Shown here one piece after another: positions 11,452-23,785 of a stretch of DNA of 64,000 nt. Position 1 is the first letter of the stretch. Every line of letters begins with the position of its first letter. The translations under genes and the position numbers were made by a program. The stretch spans positions 18,208,561 to 18,272,560 of the forward strand of contig SSBO01000012.1 in assembly GCA_005281725.1 (NCBI GenBank), read 5' to 3'. The notes beneath the pieces were generated by a model, which saw nothing but the letters and a program-made list of their open reading frames with translations, ran no database searches and was not told the origin of the DNA. The stretch comes from Wuchereria bancrofti. Taxonomy: Eukaryota; Nematoda; Chromadorea; Rhabditida; Onchocercidae.

Positions 11452-14400
11452 TTACAGTTTATGTCTTTCAATCGCTCGCATCTCACCCACACTTAATTTC
11501 AAGACAGCTCCTATTGCTTTCAGAATATGTTTACGACCGGAAGAATTATCACAGTGCAGCAACTGAATGAAAATATTCCGTAAGTACTCCATATTTGAAT
11601 CGACACTTAAAAATTTCAGTTTTCCTGGAATGAAACTTGACATGTGACAGGAATTTTCAATATTTAATTTCATTTATTACAAAAAAGTGGATAAAGAAAT
11701 CGTTGTGCATCTGGTATAAACAGAAATAGATGAGGTAAGTTTAACTGGCATTAGAAATTATCAACCTTCCAAGACTCTGATTTCATCCTTCAATTTCTCC
11801 ACCATTTCGAAATGTTGCAAATCTTTAGTGAGAGCTGCCTGTTGAATATCGCGAGCACTTAATTCTGCTACATGCATGGCATTTCTAAAGATCAGTTTAC
11901 TCAACTTTGTTTTACCTACTCGTATTCACACACTAAACAGTAATGTGAAAATGAATTAAGAGATTTTTCTGATTAAGAAATAGTATAATTTGCATTATTT
12001 GTTTTTTTTTTCTTTTTTGGTTGGGAAAGTGGGAATAATATAACTAAAGTTAAATAGAATTACTTCAAAAAAATAAGCATTTAGCCATATCAACAAGCCA
12101 TTTAATGAGGAAATTAATTAAGTACCTTAATTCGATTATTTGCTTTTCTTTCCTGAAAAGCTGTTGCTCGTAAAATATATTGCGAGTTTCTGCGGCAGTT
12201 GTAATTCCAGGAATATTGAATAGAACTTGTGCATTATTCGGTGAAGTCGATAAACGTTCTAAAACTTAAAGTACTATTCAGAAATGTAGAGGATCAAGTA
12301 GTAACAGAATTGGAAAAAAAAAAAAGAAAATAATGAAAGATTATTAAATACATTGAAAAAATGGTAGTAATAGTTATTCAATATTAAAGAATAAATCACC
12401 AGAAAACGAATGAATTGAACTGATATGAAAAGAAACAGACAGTAGAAGTAGCACATTCAAATAAATAGTAAATAGTTGAAATTCTTACTAGAATTCAAAT
12501 AATCATAATCTGCATAAAATAATCATAAAATGAAATTTATAAAATGTACAACTTAAAAAGAATAAGAAAAATACATCAAAAATCGAGACCAAAAACTTAA
12601 AACAATGAAAAAAAATAAATTGTCTACAAGCTTGGCATCACTCTTAGAACTAAAACAGTTACAAAAAGCAAAAATTGAGAAACCATATAAATAATGTTTC
12701 GCGACTATGAAATTAATGTTAATGCAGTACTTTTGATTTACCTAAATGGTGCTCATCCACAACACTGGAGCATGAGTCGACATCACTTGATGAATGATCG
12801 ATTACATTTCGAATTTCTGCAAATAAAGAGAAAAGCTACCTTAGTCAAAAGAAGAAACCAGAGCATGAAAAAAATATTAGGAAAGCTTTAAACTGTCAAC
12901 ATTTCAAATGATCTAATGTTAATGGAAGACCTCATGAAGGAAATAAAACAATAGGTATTTTCGAAATGCATTTGAAGGATTCATTCTCGAAGAGAAAGTA
13001 TTTAAAAAATACCTCCAGTTCGTCGCTCATCAATAGAAGCGTTACTTCCAAATAAGTCGTGTGAGCAAGTTTTTCGATATTTCACAGATCGGAATGAGGT
13101 ACTTTGTGGAGGATCTACTGGATCAACATTTGGCTGACTTCTTATCGATGCCAATATAGCTCTTGAATTCATGAATAAATATTAACTCTCACTCAGTAAG
13201 CTTTTCCAATGCAGAAAAGAAAACGCATAATTAATTACCAAAGTTTCATTTCAAAAATGAATTTTTCCCGAATAAAACTGTTATGCATTCATGAAAGAAA
13301 ATGTATGCCAATATCTCTGAAATGTTAAAATGAAATGTTGTGTCAAGTTAAAAGATAAACTTTAATAATGAAACCCATCTTCATCCTACAAGAGAAAGAG
13401 ATTTACTTCGTAATTTCCAACTCATTTTCTTTTTCTGCAAGAATATCCAGAGCTCGAATGCGTTGCTTTTGCATCTCTGATTCCATTTCGACCACTGAAA
13501 ATATAAGCGGAAATAAGAACTAATGGAAAAACCCAAAAATATAACAATATAAAAGGATGAAGAAAAAATACAAAAAAGTTTTAAAAAAGGTGGATTACCA
13601 AAAAGAGTAAAATATGAAGAATGAGAAGTTGGAAAATGAATGCAAAAGTGAGACTTGTTACAAAAAAAAATTTTTTTTTAAGTGCTGTGATATGACTAGC
13701 AGAAAAAAAAAACGTGTGAGATGGACGAATTAACATGAAATTTATAAACTGCAAAATATCTAACCTTTTTGATGCATTTGATTGCGTAAATCAGAAGCCG
13801 AACTTTCTTGTGCCCTTTCCATTTCGATAATTTTTAGTTGCAGTTGAGTTGTTTTCTATAGTGTATTTTATATAACAGACAAGTCGATGGAAATATATTT
13901 GCGACACAATGCAACATAGTTCATTTTTCTCTAAAGCAAAATTAAATCTTTGTGATTAAATAATCATTTTTGTAAAAACTCACTTCTTCATAGCTGCTTT
14001 TTGCATTCGCATGGTTAATTTCAAGAGAATGAAATTTATCGTGAAGCGCGGCCACTGTTGCACGCATATGTCGTAAATCTCCTTCTGCTACTGCACAAGA
14101 TGAACATTCGCTTACAGGCAACAAAGATAATGTATATAGTGTTCCTGTATTTTCCAAAGCATCATCCTAAAAGACTGAAGTTATGAAGCTGTTTGCTTTA
14201 TACTAATATTTGGCGTCTAATTAAAAGCAGAAAGCTGATTGTTCCTCACTGTCGCACTTATCTTTTAGAATTTTACAACGTCATTTTTGTTCAATCGAAA
14301 CCTCTTCTACGACAAAGAACTCTACAGTTAACACCAACTTTGTATTCATGTGAATTTAGAAAAAGAAATAGTTACCTATCTGTTCGACTTCCGCTTAATG

Positions 14401-17400
14401 CTTTTACCTCATTCTACATTTCAAAATAGTATGTATATTTAGTTCTTTTTTATGAAAAAATCAACTATGGCAAAATTACCTATTACTTTTCTATATGCAT
14501 ATTTATGTAAGATTTCTCATTTATATACGACTTTCAACACTGAAAGCAATCAATGTTCGAATCAATTAAGTTACGCCACGACAGCGATAAGCAGTCTAAT
14601 TTCTGATAAATAAACTTCTGTAGAACTTTTACTTACCGGTAATTTCAGAATTCGTTTCGTTTAGTTTTCTAAACTTTTCTATGTAAATAAAAAAAGTAAA
14701 TTGACTTTTCTATTTAAATGAATAAGTGACTTAAGTAACTTGACCATTTATAAACGAAACTAACGGAATATGTAAAAAATGAATACAAAAACATAGAACT
14801 CCGTACCTTCACAGATCTGCCTTTTAATACTGCCTCAGTTTGCAGTTTGCACTTTTCGAACTCATTTTTCTGTTCACACGAGATTTCTTCTAGGCCCAAA
14901 AGCTCTGTAGTTAACTTCAGGATCATCAAAATAAATAAAATACCAGTTTCAAAAAGCAAAATATTTCAAAAAAAAAATTGAAAAACTTTATGTTCTCTAT
15001 TCAAGGAGACAGTTTCCACTTCGACGAGTTCGAACGGTTCGTTTTTAAGTAACTATGTGTAATTCATGTAAACTCTACTCTAACATAAACTAATAAAAAA
15101 AAAAAAAAAAATAGCTGCACCGTGAAAATTGATCGCCTCTTTACTATTGCGCAACTTCTGAGCAATTTCTACGAAATTCTGTTCCAATGATTTGAAATCA
15201 ATAGACGCATCATCAATTTCCTTCGCTGATTTTGAAGCCTAGATACAAGAAATATGTGAAACTACATAAATCATTACGCACTTGAGAAATAAAAATTGTT
15301 GAAAATAAATTTCATGGATTCCGATTTATAGCGCTGTTCGTTTAATGAAACCACTTCGTTGTACAAACTTGTCACTAATGCCTTGAGAACAATAATGCAA
15401 ATAATGTTTTGAAACCAAAGGCATCTCATTTTATTTACATTAGCTCTACTATATTAAATATTGTTATTAATCAAAAAGATGAATTATGCACATATTACTG
15501 TTCTCGTGTCATCCCTCCGTAAAAAGACTTATACAGGTCCACAAGCAAAAATTTTTGCTTGAATTTACAAGTTTTCAAAGGTGCTTTCACATGAAATCAA
15601 AATTCTCTAAACTATGATGAGGAACAAACATACTTCGAGAAATGCATTCTCATCTTCTAAAGTTTTATTTTTTTTCTCCAGCTCATCCACTTTCTGTTGG
15701 AGTTCTGTACGAATTTTATTAAAATCGCCAATTTCAATCGACATTTCCTGGAGTCTATATTAGAATTACATAAACTAAACATTGCCGATGAAACTCTTCG
15801 AAATTTTGCATAATAACCTTTGTTCTAGTTCACGTAGACGACTTTCCCTTCCTGTGCTCATAGTATCCATCAGCTTCCTTTTTAGCTCGATAATCTCGTT
15901 TTTACTGCTTTCCTGATATAAAATTACATTTAAGATCTCAAAAAAAGAAAAGAAAAAAGATTGGAGATTACCAGACATATTATGTGTTTCCTAAAACACA
16001 ATAAAGTTTCACCTTCACATCTTGAAGTTCACTTTCCAGAACTTGTATAGCTGGCGTTTTCTCAGCTCTTTTCTGCCAAAATTTCACTTCAATTTGTGTT
16101 CGGCTAAGTTCTTCTTTCAAAGAGATAATGTCCATTTCGAGCACTTTGGATGCTTCTTCTTTCTCATACAACTTTTGATGCAAATCTGTTATCTGCAATT
16201 GAAATTACAGTGGACAAGATCTCAAGCAATCGATTTCATTTTTTGAACAATTTTTAAAAGTCGACATAACAACCAGTAAGTAAGAAATGTTGGAAAGGTC
16301 GTGAAATTACCAACAGCTGCAGTGCTGTAGTGAAAATACAGTAAAAATATCATAGTAATAAGCAAGAAAAACATCAAACTAGTGAAAAATCAATATTTTA
16401 TACCTGTTTTTCAAGCTGCTCTGAGTTGACACATTCTTTTGCATACTGCTGTTGAATAGCAGCCAAAACAGAACCATGGTCTGACAATTCTTTTTCACGA
16501 TCCCCCTCTATTAACTTTATTTTTGATCGTAACTCCTACAAGTAAATTTAACAAGTAGGACAAACCTACACGAGTAAGTGGCTCAGACAATTAAACTTGC
16601 AGTACAACCAACATTACTCATCATAAAAAAAGAAAAAAAATCAAATAAATCTCTCGAAAAAACAATTTACCAACAACCTATTTTCCAATTTTTCAGCTTG
16701 TGCTTCAGTCTCATCTGCAGCTTTTGTTAATCTTTCCTTCAAAGCTTCATTTTCGACCTGTAAATCCATAAAAAAACTTGAGAATATTTTCGCTTTCGAA
16801 CTTTGGTTAATTCGAACTTTGGTGAGTGTTTGAAATATGATTAAACTACCCACTTAATCAAAATAAAGATAGCAAAGCAAAAACCCACTTAATTCATGCC
16901 TATACAATTTCTGTGGAGGAATTCATTTCATATGAAATTCTTGATTTTTCACTGAAGATAGAAATTAAGCATTTATTTAAATGCATGAATGTTAGGCATA
17001 CATGAAATGTTTAACTTCAATTTAATCGGGAGTAGAAAGTTACGCTTCTACTTACCAATAAAGCTTTTCTATCAGATCGAAAAGCTGCTTCCAGGTTACT
17101 TTTTTCAGTTATTAATACTTCTAAAGACCTCTTTAGACTTTCGACTTGATCTTCCTGGAAAAAATAATTATTATAGCATGCATTCTATGATAATTAAAAA
17201 CTGCAAGCACAAATAAGTTTTGTGCACAGCTTTCGCTACTTTATCCAGACAAATTCAAAACTTGATTTAAAAAATGTGAACAAAAGATAACAGGATGTTA
17301 AACCTCAGAAAGTTCTTTTTCCTCTGCATCAGCATCGGGATGAGATGTTCTACCTTGCGAGCTAGTTGCAGTTTCTGCAAGAAGAGTGACTGCTAATTCA

Positions 17401-17836
17401 AATGATGGTCTCTAAAGAGCTCACCTCAGAATTAAACATACCTTGTCGCAAGCCTAAAACTTTAACTGCTGTCTGTAAAGCATTGTTTTCAGCGGTGAGT
17501 CCCTTGTAGGCGCGAATTAGGTCTGAATAATACCAAATTTACTAATAACAAGCCTGACGGAGAAATAAAATAACATCATCTAAAAAAATAGAAGTTATAA
17601 TTTCTCGTACCAACGCGAAATTCTGGAAAATATATTTATCCCAAACACTTGTAACATGTACGTTCTCTTCCCCTTTCACTTTTTAATTTTAAAGTTCAGA
17701 TATTTCTGTCAAAACATTCCAAAAAAAACAAACCTTTCAGTTTCTTTTCATAATCAGTGATTTGGAGTTGCTGTTCTTCAATTTTCTTTATAAGGTCCGA
17801 TCGGTTTAGTTTCATTTTGTCGTTATTCCTCAACAT
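11452..17836 (-). CDS. GRIP-domain golgin, GCC1/GCC88-like
   Basis: Twenty exons join in phase to about 733 aa (human GCC1 is 775 aa): 17734-17836, 17442-17522, 17304-17374, 17056-17154, 16671-16757, 16404-16535, 16013-16192, 15818-15912, 15634-15754, 15352-15381, 15145-15238, 14807-14904, 13984-14166, 13765-13855, 13407-13494, 13013-13161, 12742-12816, 12126-12258, 11766-11884 and 11452-11624. The N-terminus (SDLIKKIEEQQLQITDYEKK, then LIRAYKGLTAENNAL) resembles the GCC88 start. The middle is almost all heptad-rich coiled coil. The last exon carries the GRIP domain (about residues 680-726), including the invariant Tyr in NMEYLRNIFIQLL and the helix HILKAIGAVLKLS. GRIP golgins are recruited to trans-Golgi membranes by Arl1-GTP and tether endosome-derived carriers. 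The 30-nt exon 15352-15381 is the weakest call; its donor was chosen to keep phase. The start is the first Met in frame. There may be untranslated exons upstream. Confidence 0.88.
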
Positions 17837-19192
17837 AGTACCCTGTCTTAAATAAACACAAATGTATGATGTACACTTGGAAGATGAAAAAGATCAATTA
17901 TGCTTCCTCCTTATACCTGCAAAACAATTGTAGTCCTGGCAAAATTTCACCAAGAAGAAAGAATAACAGGTACAAAGTCTCAGCAATCAAACGAAAAAAA
18001 ATTTATAAAAAAAAGAAAAAAGCTAAATGTCTATTATTTCAAAAAATATCACGAATATAAAATAAATTTTGAAAAACAATTCCAAATATCCTCCGATCAA
18101 AGTGACCGAGCAGCGAAAGACCACACTTCTTAAACCACTTTTGGAAACTTAAAAGTAACGATGAAAAGTCGCTAAGGTCTGAATGTTGACTGTGTTATCT
18201 TTTCCATTAGAATCCAACAAAAACCATGTTGAATAGTACCAGCTCTCTGAAGATTTTGGAACTGCCCAATTACTGGTCTCTAATATTATTACTAATTAAC
18301 ATCATTTGCAGAACGCGGATTTTGACTGACTTCAGTAACTTTGAATTTCATCGTATATGAAATTAATGTGACAAATATTCATAATAGTGCACTTTGGGAA
18401 ACATTCTTCATCAGAACGTTAGCACATTCTATTATTACGACAAAGCAGAAAATTTTTATCATCAAAACATCAAAAATGAACGCAGTGAATATAATACATG
18501 CTTCTAAAACACCCGATGCTGTTACCATATGGGGATAAAGTGGTAACAGCGGTTAGGAAGTACCTGAGAAACATTATAAGATTTAGGGAATCAAAAATTG
18601 GGTGATGCATGAATTACACAACCAACTGGTGAAAGGCTCAATAAACGGCCTTTCATTTGTCACCGAGAATCAATTTCGAAGACAACTTTTATATAGAGCA
18701 TTATCCTGAAGAATTAGAAAGATCCAATATAATGTAAAATACAGAAAAAGACTGGAAATTCTAAAGAAAAGACAAGTTTCAAACAAACTACTGAACAGTC
18801 TCTCTAGCATACGAAAATAAATATTGGTAAATCTGTCCAGTAAATGAAACCTAGAAATATATCAAATGATTTTAACAAGCTTCATTAAACTGTTAACGAA
18901 GCAAATACAACAGGGACGATACTTTATTATTGTGGTAAAGCACTGACTGATGAATATTTTGAAAATTTCAAATTTATCAAGAACAAAAAACAAACTCCAG
19001 CAATAGCTTGCGGAATGAAAATAAACAGATGGATGAGTCATTCTTTTTCATAAATTTAAGTAATTTTGGTGCACAAAATTAATACATTCCAAACATCAAA
19101 ACGTCCTCTTATTCATCGTTTTAGTCAAATGCAGCAATATTATTTTAGGCTATAAATTGATGAAATACTACCCTGAAGTGGCTATAGAGGAT
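17837..19192. other. spacer between EMC6 and the golgin gene
   Basis: AT-rich spacer of about 1.4 kb between two genes on the same strand. Short open frames here are Lys/Asn/Ile-rich and look random. I see no RNA gene. It should contain the golgin promoter, or a trans-splice region if the two genes are co-transcribed. Confidence 0.45.
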
Positions 19193-19885
19193 TTAGTAAA
19201 CGTGAACCATACCATATAAAAACACCCAGAATAAGATATAGGTAAATAAACCAGATATTAATGAATGTGTCAATGATAAACTTCGACTCGTGAAGTAATT
19301 CTGCCACTCAAAATTCGCTTTCATCTCCCAAAACAAGGCCTGTAATAGGACTGCAGCTGAAACGGGTAATGAGGAGATAACGGGTAATGACACAAATGAT
19401 TGTCAAAATAAATCTAAAGTAAATACTGAAAACATACTCAGTAGACATATTACCTGCAAAACAACAAAGAAGAAGTAAAAAATAAATCCAGATACTCCAG
19501 TTAATCCAAGAATACCGCTAGCCATTCCTGATGCAGCTGCCTGACATGTCCTTGAATACTCCAAAACACCAACGTTGTGTCGCATGGCTACATCACTAAA
19601 TATCTGCAATCGTTTGTTGCTAAATGATCTGTAAAACGCAGGAGAAATCAAAGTAGAGTTTAACTGTTAGCTTATAGCAGTTCATTAGTACGGTTAGAAA
19701 ACCATAAGACCAACAATACCTTTTTCAGAGCTCGAAAACATGAAAATGGGCCGATTTACTATCTGTGCATCAAAAGTATCGTAAAGTGAGACACAAAAGT
19801 AATTTCCTGAGATTTGTTCATCGAAATACAGCACAATTAATACATACCGCCACCTGTTCCACGTCCTTTGTTCTGCTATTTTCAC
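19193..19885 (-). CDS. emc6: ER membrane protein complex subunit 6 (EMC6)
   Basis: Three exons (19854-19885, 19454-19628, 19193-19339) join in phase to 117 aa; human EMC6 is 110 aa. After a short variable N-terminus the protein reads [37 protein letters not shown], then [22 protein letters not shown] at the C-terminus. These match EMC6 almost residue for residue in the membrane segments and at the invariant YGMVHVY end. EMC6 is a small multi-pass subunit of the ER membrane complex, which inserts tail-anchored and multi-pass proteins. Exon 1 carries only about eleven residues ([10 protein letters not shown]), and its gtggcg donor is slightly weak. The two later exons are secure. Confidence 0.93.
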
Positions 19886-20913
19886 TGGTTAAACGTCTGG
19901 CACTTGCCGTTTGTGGTGCCATACTGCCAACTTGTATTCAACCTAAAATACAGCTCCACTGTCATTGTGGCATTACATATCACATCCACTTACAAATACT
20001 TAAGCATCATACCATGACCCTCTTCTAACCTCTGTTATGACGTGACAGCACCTATGTATAACTCACTACACTTCCCACATTTCTTTTTCCCTACACTCCC
20101 ACCAGCATACTGTCTCACATAACTTATCAACCTCTACTACTTCTGAACTGTCAGACTACTTGCCCCACTTCCTTCACCTAACAACATTACAACCTGACAA
20201 TAAACAATGCGTCACATTTCACGGAACACTCGATGGAAATAACGGGGTCGCGCTGGATGACGCTGTAGGCCAGTATGAGGAGACACAGCGAAGTTGACAG
20301 TCTCAAGGTACATATTAGTGTGACAATTAAACAATCGATAATGTTCAGTAATGCAACACTCTATACGTAATACTACGTCAAATGTTTTGTAAGGTGGGAA
20401 GAGGAGAAGTGTCTGACATTTACTGACATCCTTATAATCTCAAAGTGGTCGAATTGTCTGAGTTCGATATGCGATATTCTCGATTGTTACTACAAGGAAG
20501 TGATCAGAAATAAGTTGGAGTAAATATTATGTAAGCACCAATTTGAGAAGAACAAGGGAAGAGGATTGCTAAGAACAAAAATTATCGTTCTCTCAGTTCC
20601 CTGATGAACAGTTGTCCCTCGTAAGCTAACTTTCAGAAGGATGGCAATATGTGGCAGCATTGAACTCTGACTACTTGCCTCAACTGACCAGTCGTCCTCA
20701 TGCGAACCGCTTTTCTTAAATTGTTCAACTTTTAGCCTTCAAACACCCTTCTCCTTGCTGAATGAATTTCTCCAAAGTTCTTCTTAACCGACTGTTGTTC
20801 ATCCGTACCTTTTAGCTTTTCTCAGATATCAGTGATATTATCGCTTTGAGATCAGCTTGAATCACCACCACTCACCAGTCGCTAATCAACAATCAGCTTA
20901 GAGCATCAATATC

Positions 20914-20961
20914 AACAAAGTACTTTTGTCTTGGCCTTTTTCAAGACAAAAGTACTTCGTT
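20914..20961. repeat. near-perfect 20-bp inverted repeat (hairpin)
   Basis: Arms AAGTACTTTTGTCTTG (20918-20933) and CAAGACAAAAGTACTT (20942-20957) are perfect complements around an 8-nt loop. Three of the four flanking bases on each side pair too, giving 19 of 20 pairs with one A-C mismatch. It could be a small RNA hairpin, a palindrome remnant or a regulatory element. No neighbouring feature decides this. Confidence 0.75.
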
Positions 20962-21790
20962 TATGTTAGCAGTTGTCCTGTTTCTTCAAAACTTTCAACT
21001 GCTTCAGGAAAAGAAGTGAACATTTCCATTCACAAATTTTAAGTGTCTGCTCGACTTTTCTGCAGCCATGTAAAATAATTTGATTCCATTAAATATATCG
21101 TTATGCATTAGCGTTTCAGTATTTTTACACTTATTAACCAAACAAGTTCATTTTCAACTTTAAATTTCGAACTGATTTTAATCAGACAGGGGTTAATTGC
21201 TAACTGCACTGGGATCTATATATGGTTGAAATATGGTGAAGTGACGAACTAGCATTGAAATGACCACTTCCTCATTATGACTTTGTATTTAGCTGGAAAT
21301 TGTCACTCTCATCACATTTTAATAAATAATACATGATGCATTATGATCGTCACAAACATGTTTCAATTAATTGCTACATCATGGTATAAGGAAACATTAT
21401 TTGAGTTTAAGATTTGCTAGTGTAATCAAACTTTTAGTTTTTTTTAATGACAGTTTTTGATTTTCTTAATATTATCTTGTAACCTTCTGTTATCATTTCT
21501 GATTCTCTTTTTTTAATGAAATTACTTATTGTTTCTGTTGACTTCCAGTAAGCAATTAATTGTTATGGGCTATTTCATGATAGCATCCTTTTCCGATTTG
21601 CCTTTGCGGAAGAACATTAGTCGGATATCAGTGAAGGGAATGAATTCATTCTGTCCAAGGATATTATTTCTCATTGTGTGGAGTTAGGAGTGACGAAAGG
21701 ACGCCTATGTGAACACTTTGATAACAAACTTTCATGTTTTGTACGTGAAAAAAAATACAAATTTTGTATCAATTCATGTGTGCTTCCTGC

Positions 21791-21829
21791 ATATATATAT
21801 ATACATACATACATACATACACACACACA
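21791..21829. repeat. compound microsatellite (TA)n(CATA)n(CA)n
   Basis: TA units run into CATA units and then CA units. It is simple-sequence DNA in the spacer between EMC6 and the LZTS-like gene. Confidence 0.9.
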
Positions 21830-22559
21830 GAAATCAGAAATGTTAAAGAAACTAAGAAGACATCGGTGAAATAAATATTTTTTCAACAGACACCAAACTA
21901 TGCAACTGTTACACTCGTAGAGTTTTCACGTAGATCTCTGATCGATACTGGCTTTTTTAAAACTTAATCGCGAACTTTCTTTTATTTCCAATAAAATTCG
22001 ATTTCTTCATTCTCTCATTTCTTCTAGTTTCACTTCACATAATATCAGTTATAGCATATCATTTTGATACGTTTCAGTTAGAGTATAAATTACATTAATT
22101 TTTTAAGAGAAACTTTTGATGTATTCAACTGCAAAGTAATTCTCTTTTTTATGACTTATTTCTTGATTAATCCATTCCGACTAATTTCAAGTATTCAGTC
22201 ATTCCCCACTCCTCTCATTACACTCCTCAACCATAGACTTTCTTCTAAAAATTAAAAACTTAATTTTCAAGAGATTTTTTAAATGATTCAGTTATTTGTA
22301 AGATAAATTATTCATTTTTGAAAGGAATAATGTAGAAATTGTATAATGATTTCAATTGATGCAATTACTGTCATATTTTTAGAAGTCTTTATGCTTCCAA
22401 AATTCCTTCAAACATACGAATTTTTTTCATTTAATATTTTCTCCTTTATCGCAGTTTTGACCATTCCTACTTTTTTACTTATTGCGATTCTTGTCGTAAT
22501 ACCACTAATGCAATCCATTGTTTTCTTCTTATTCTTTTTAATCTTAAGATAAAATAAAC

Positions 22560-23746
22560 ATGGAACTACAACAACAGCTCGTTGATAAGAATCCTACTTT
22601 CCCTACCACAACTGTGAAAACACCACTTCTCGAACTTGGAATATTCCATATTGAGTAAGTTTTTTGAGCCTTAATCTTTTGAATTTGAAAACTTCGAAGT
22701 AACCAAATGTTCACTTCTTATCAAAATGAAGTATTTGAACTATTAATTTCTGGGTAGACTTTTTTTCTCGATATTCTTATCGTTTTTATATCCATAATAG
22801 TCAAAATAAAAGCCAGGTATGAAAGCTCATTTAAATAATTACCATTGCTTTTTTAACCATCTGCTACCTTTCGATTTCTTTTCAAGGAAATGTTAAAATG
22901 ATCAGAATTACACTAACGCTGGAGTTTCAATTTATATTTCATACTATGCAAATTATTTAGAAAAGATGAACTGACATTAATTGCAAACTTTCATGAAAAC
23001 GAATGGATGATGAACTATCAATAGATATCAGTCCTCTTTGTAGCCATCATTAGGCCAATCATGAAAAGGCCAATTCCACAGAACTTTTAATACATTTTCA
23101 TCATTTTTATTATTTGAAGATATAAATCACTAATTAAATTTAAAAAGAAATGGATTTAATGTCTATTTCACATATATTTCATAGTGTTTCTCGTTAGATC
23201 TTTAGCAACAGAGATTATAGGAATTTAGGGCGAGAACAGAAAATTATTGAATGGGATTTGTAATAACGAGAGAAGGTTGGCAGTCATAATTAAACAGTAC
23301 ATTGTATTACGCTTACAGTAAATAATAAACACTCTTAAATTTCTAGAAACATTTTATTTGCTACCCAAATTTGCTACCGTCAACTAAGTTGCGCAGTGAT
23401 TATAATGAGTGAAACGCTAATTACAACATTAAAAGTAATCTGCTGATGTTTTGTATCGATTATCAATTTCTCGCATTCTTTTTCTCATAATTCTCTTTTT
23501 TACTTTTCCAGGTCCATTATAGAAATCCTGCAAGTTACATCATATTTTGTAAACAACGAAATCAGTCGATAAGTCCTTTTTCCCACTGCAAATAAGTTAT
23601 ATATATATATATTGTGTATTTGAAAAATGAATACATAGTCATAATAATAATAATTAATAATAGTAATACTTATAACAATAATAAATAATACTAATAATAA
23701 TAATAGTAATAATAATGACAATAATAATAATAGTAATAACAATAAC

Positions 23747-23785
<39 letters not shown>

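Larger units (their letters stand above)
19886..22559. other. divergent intergenic region between EMC6 (-) and the LZTS-like gene (+)
   Basis: No gene seen. The part near 20020-20180 is unusually C-rich and G-poor on the plus strand compared with its surroundings. The region also holds a strong hairpin (20914-20961) and a TA/CATA/CA microsatellite (21791-21829). A hydrophobic 68-codon frame (22346-22552) ends 8 nt before the LZTS-like start codon, but it looks like T-rich non-coding sequence. Confidence 0.45.

Noticed and set aside
22346..22552. Hydrophobic 68-codon plus-strand ORF before the LZTS-like start
   Set aside because: Its Phe/Ile/Leu content is what T-rich DNA gives by chance. It has no splice or family support.
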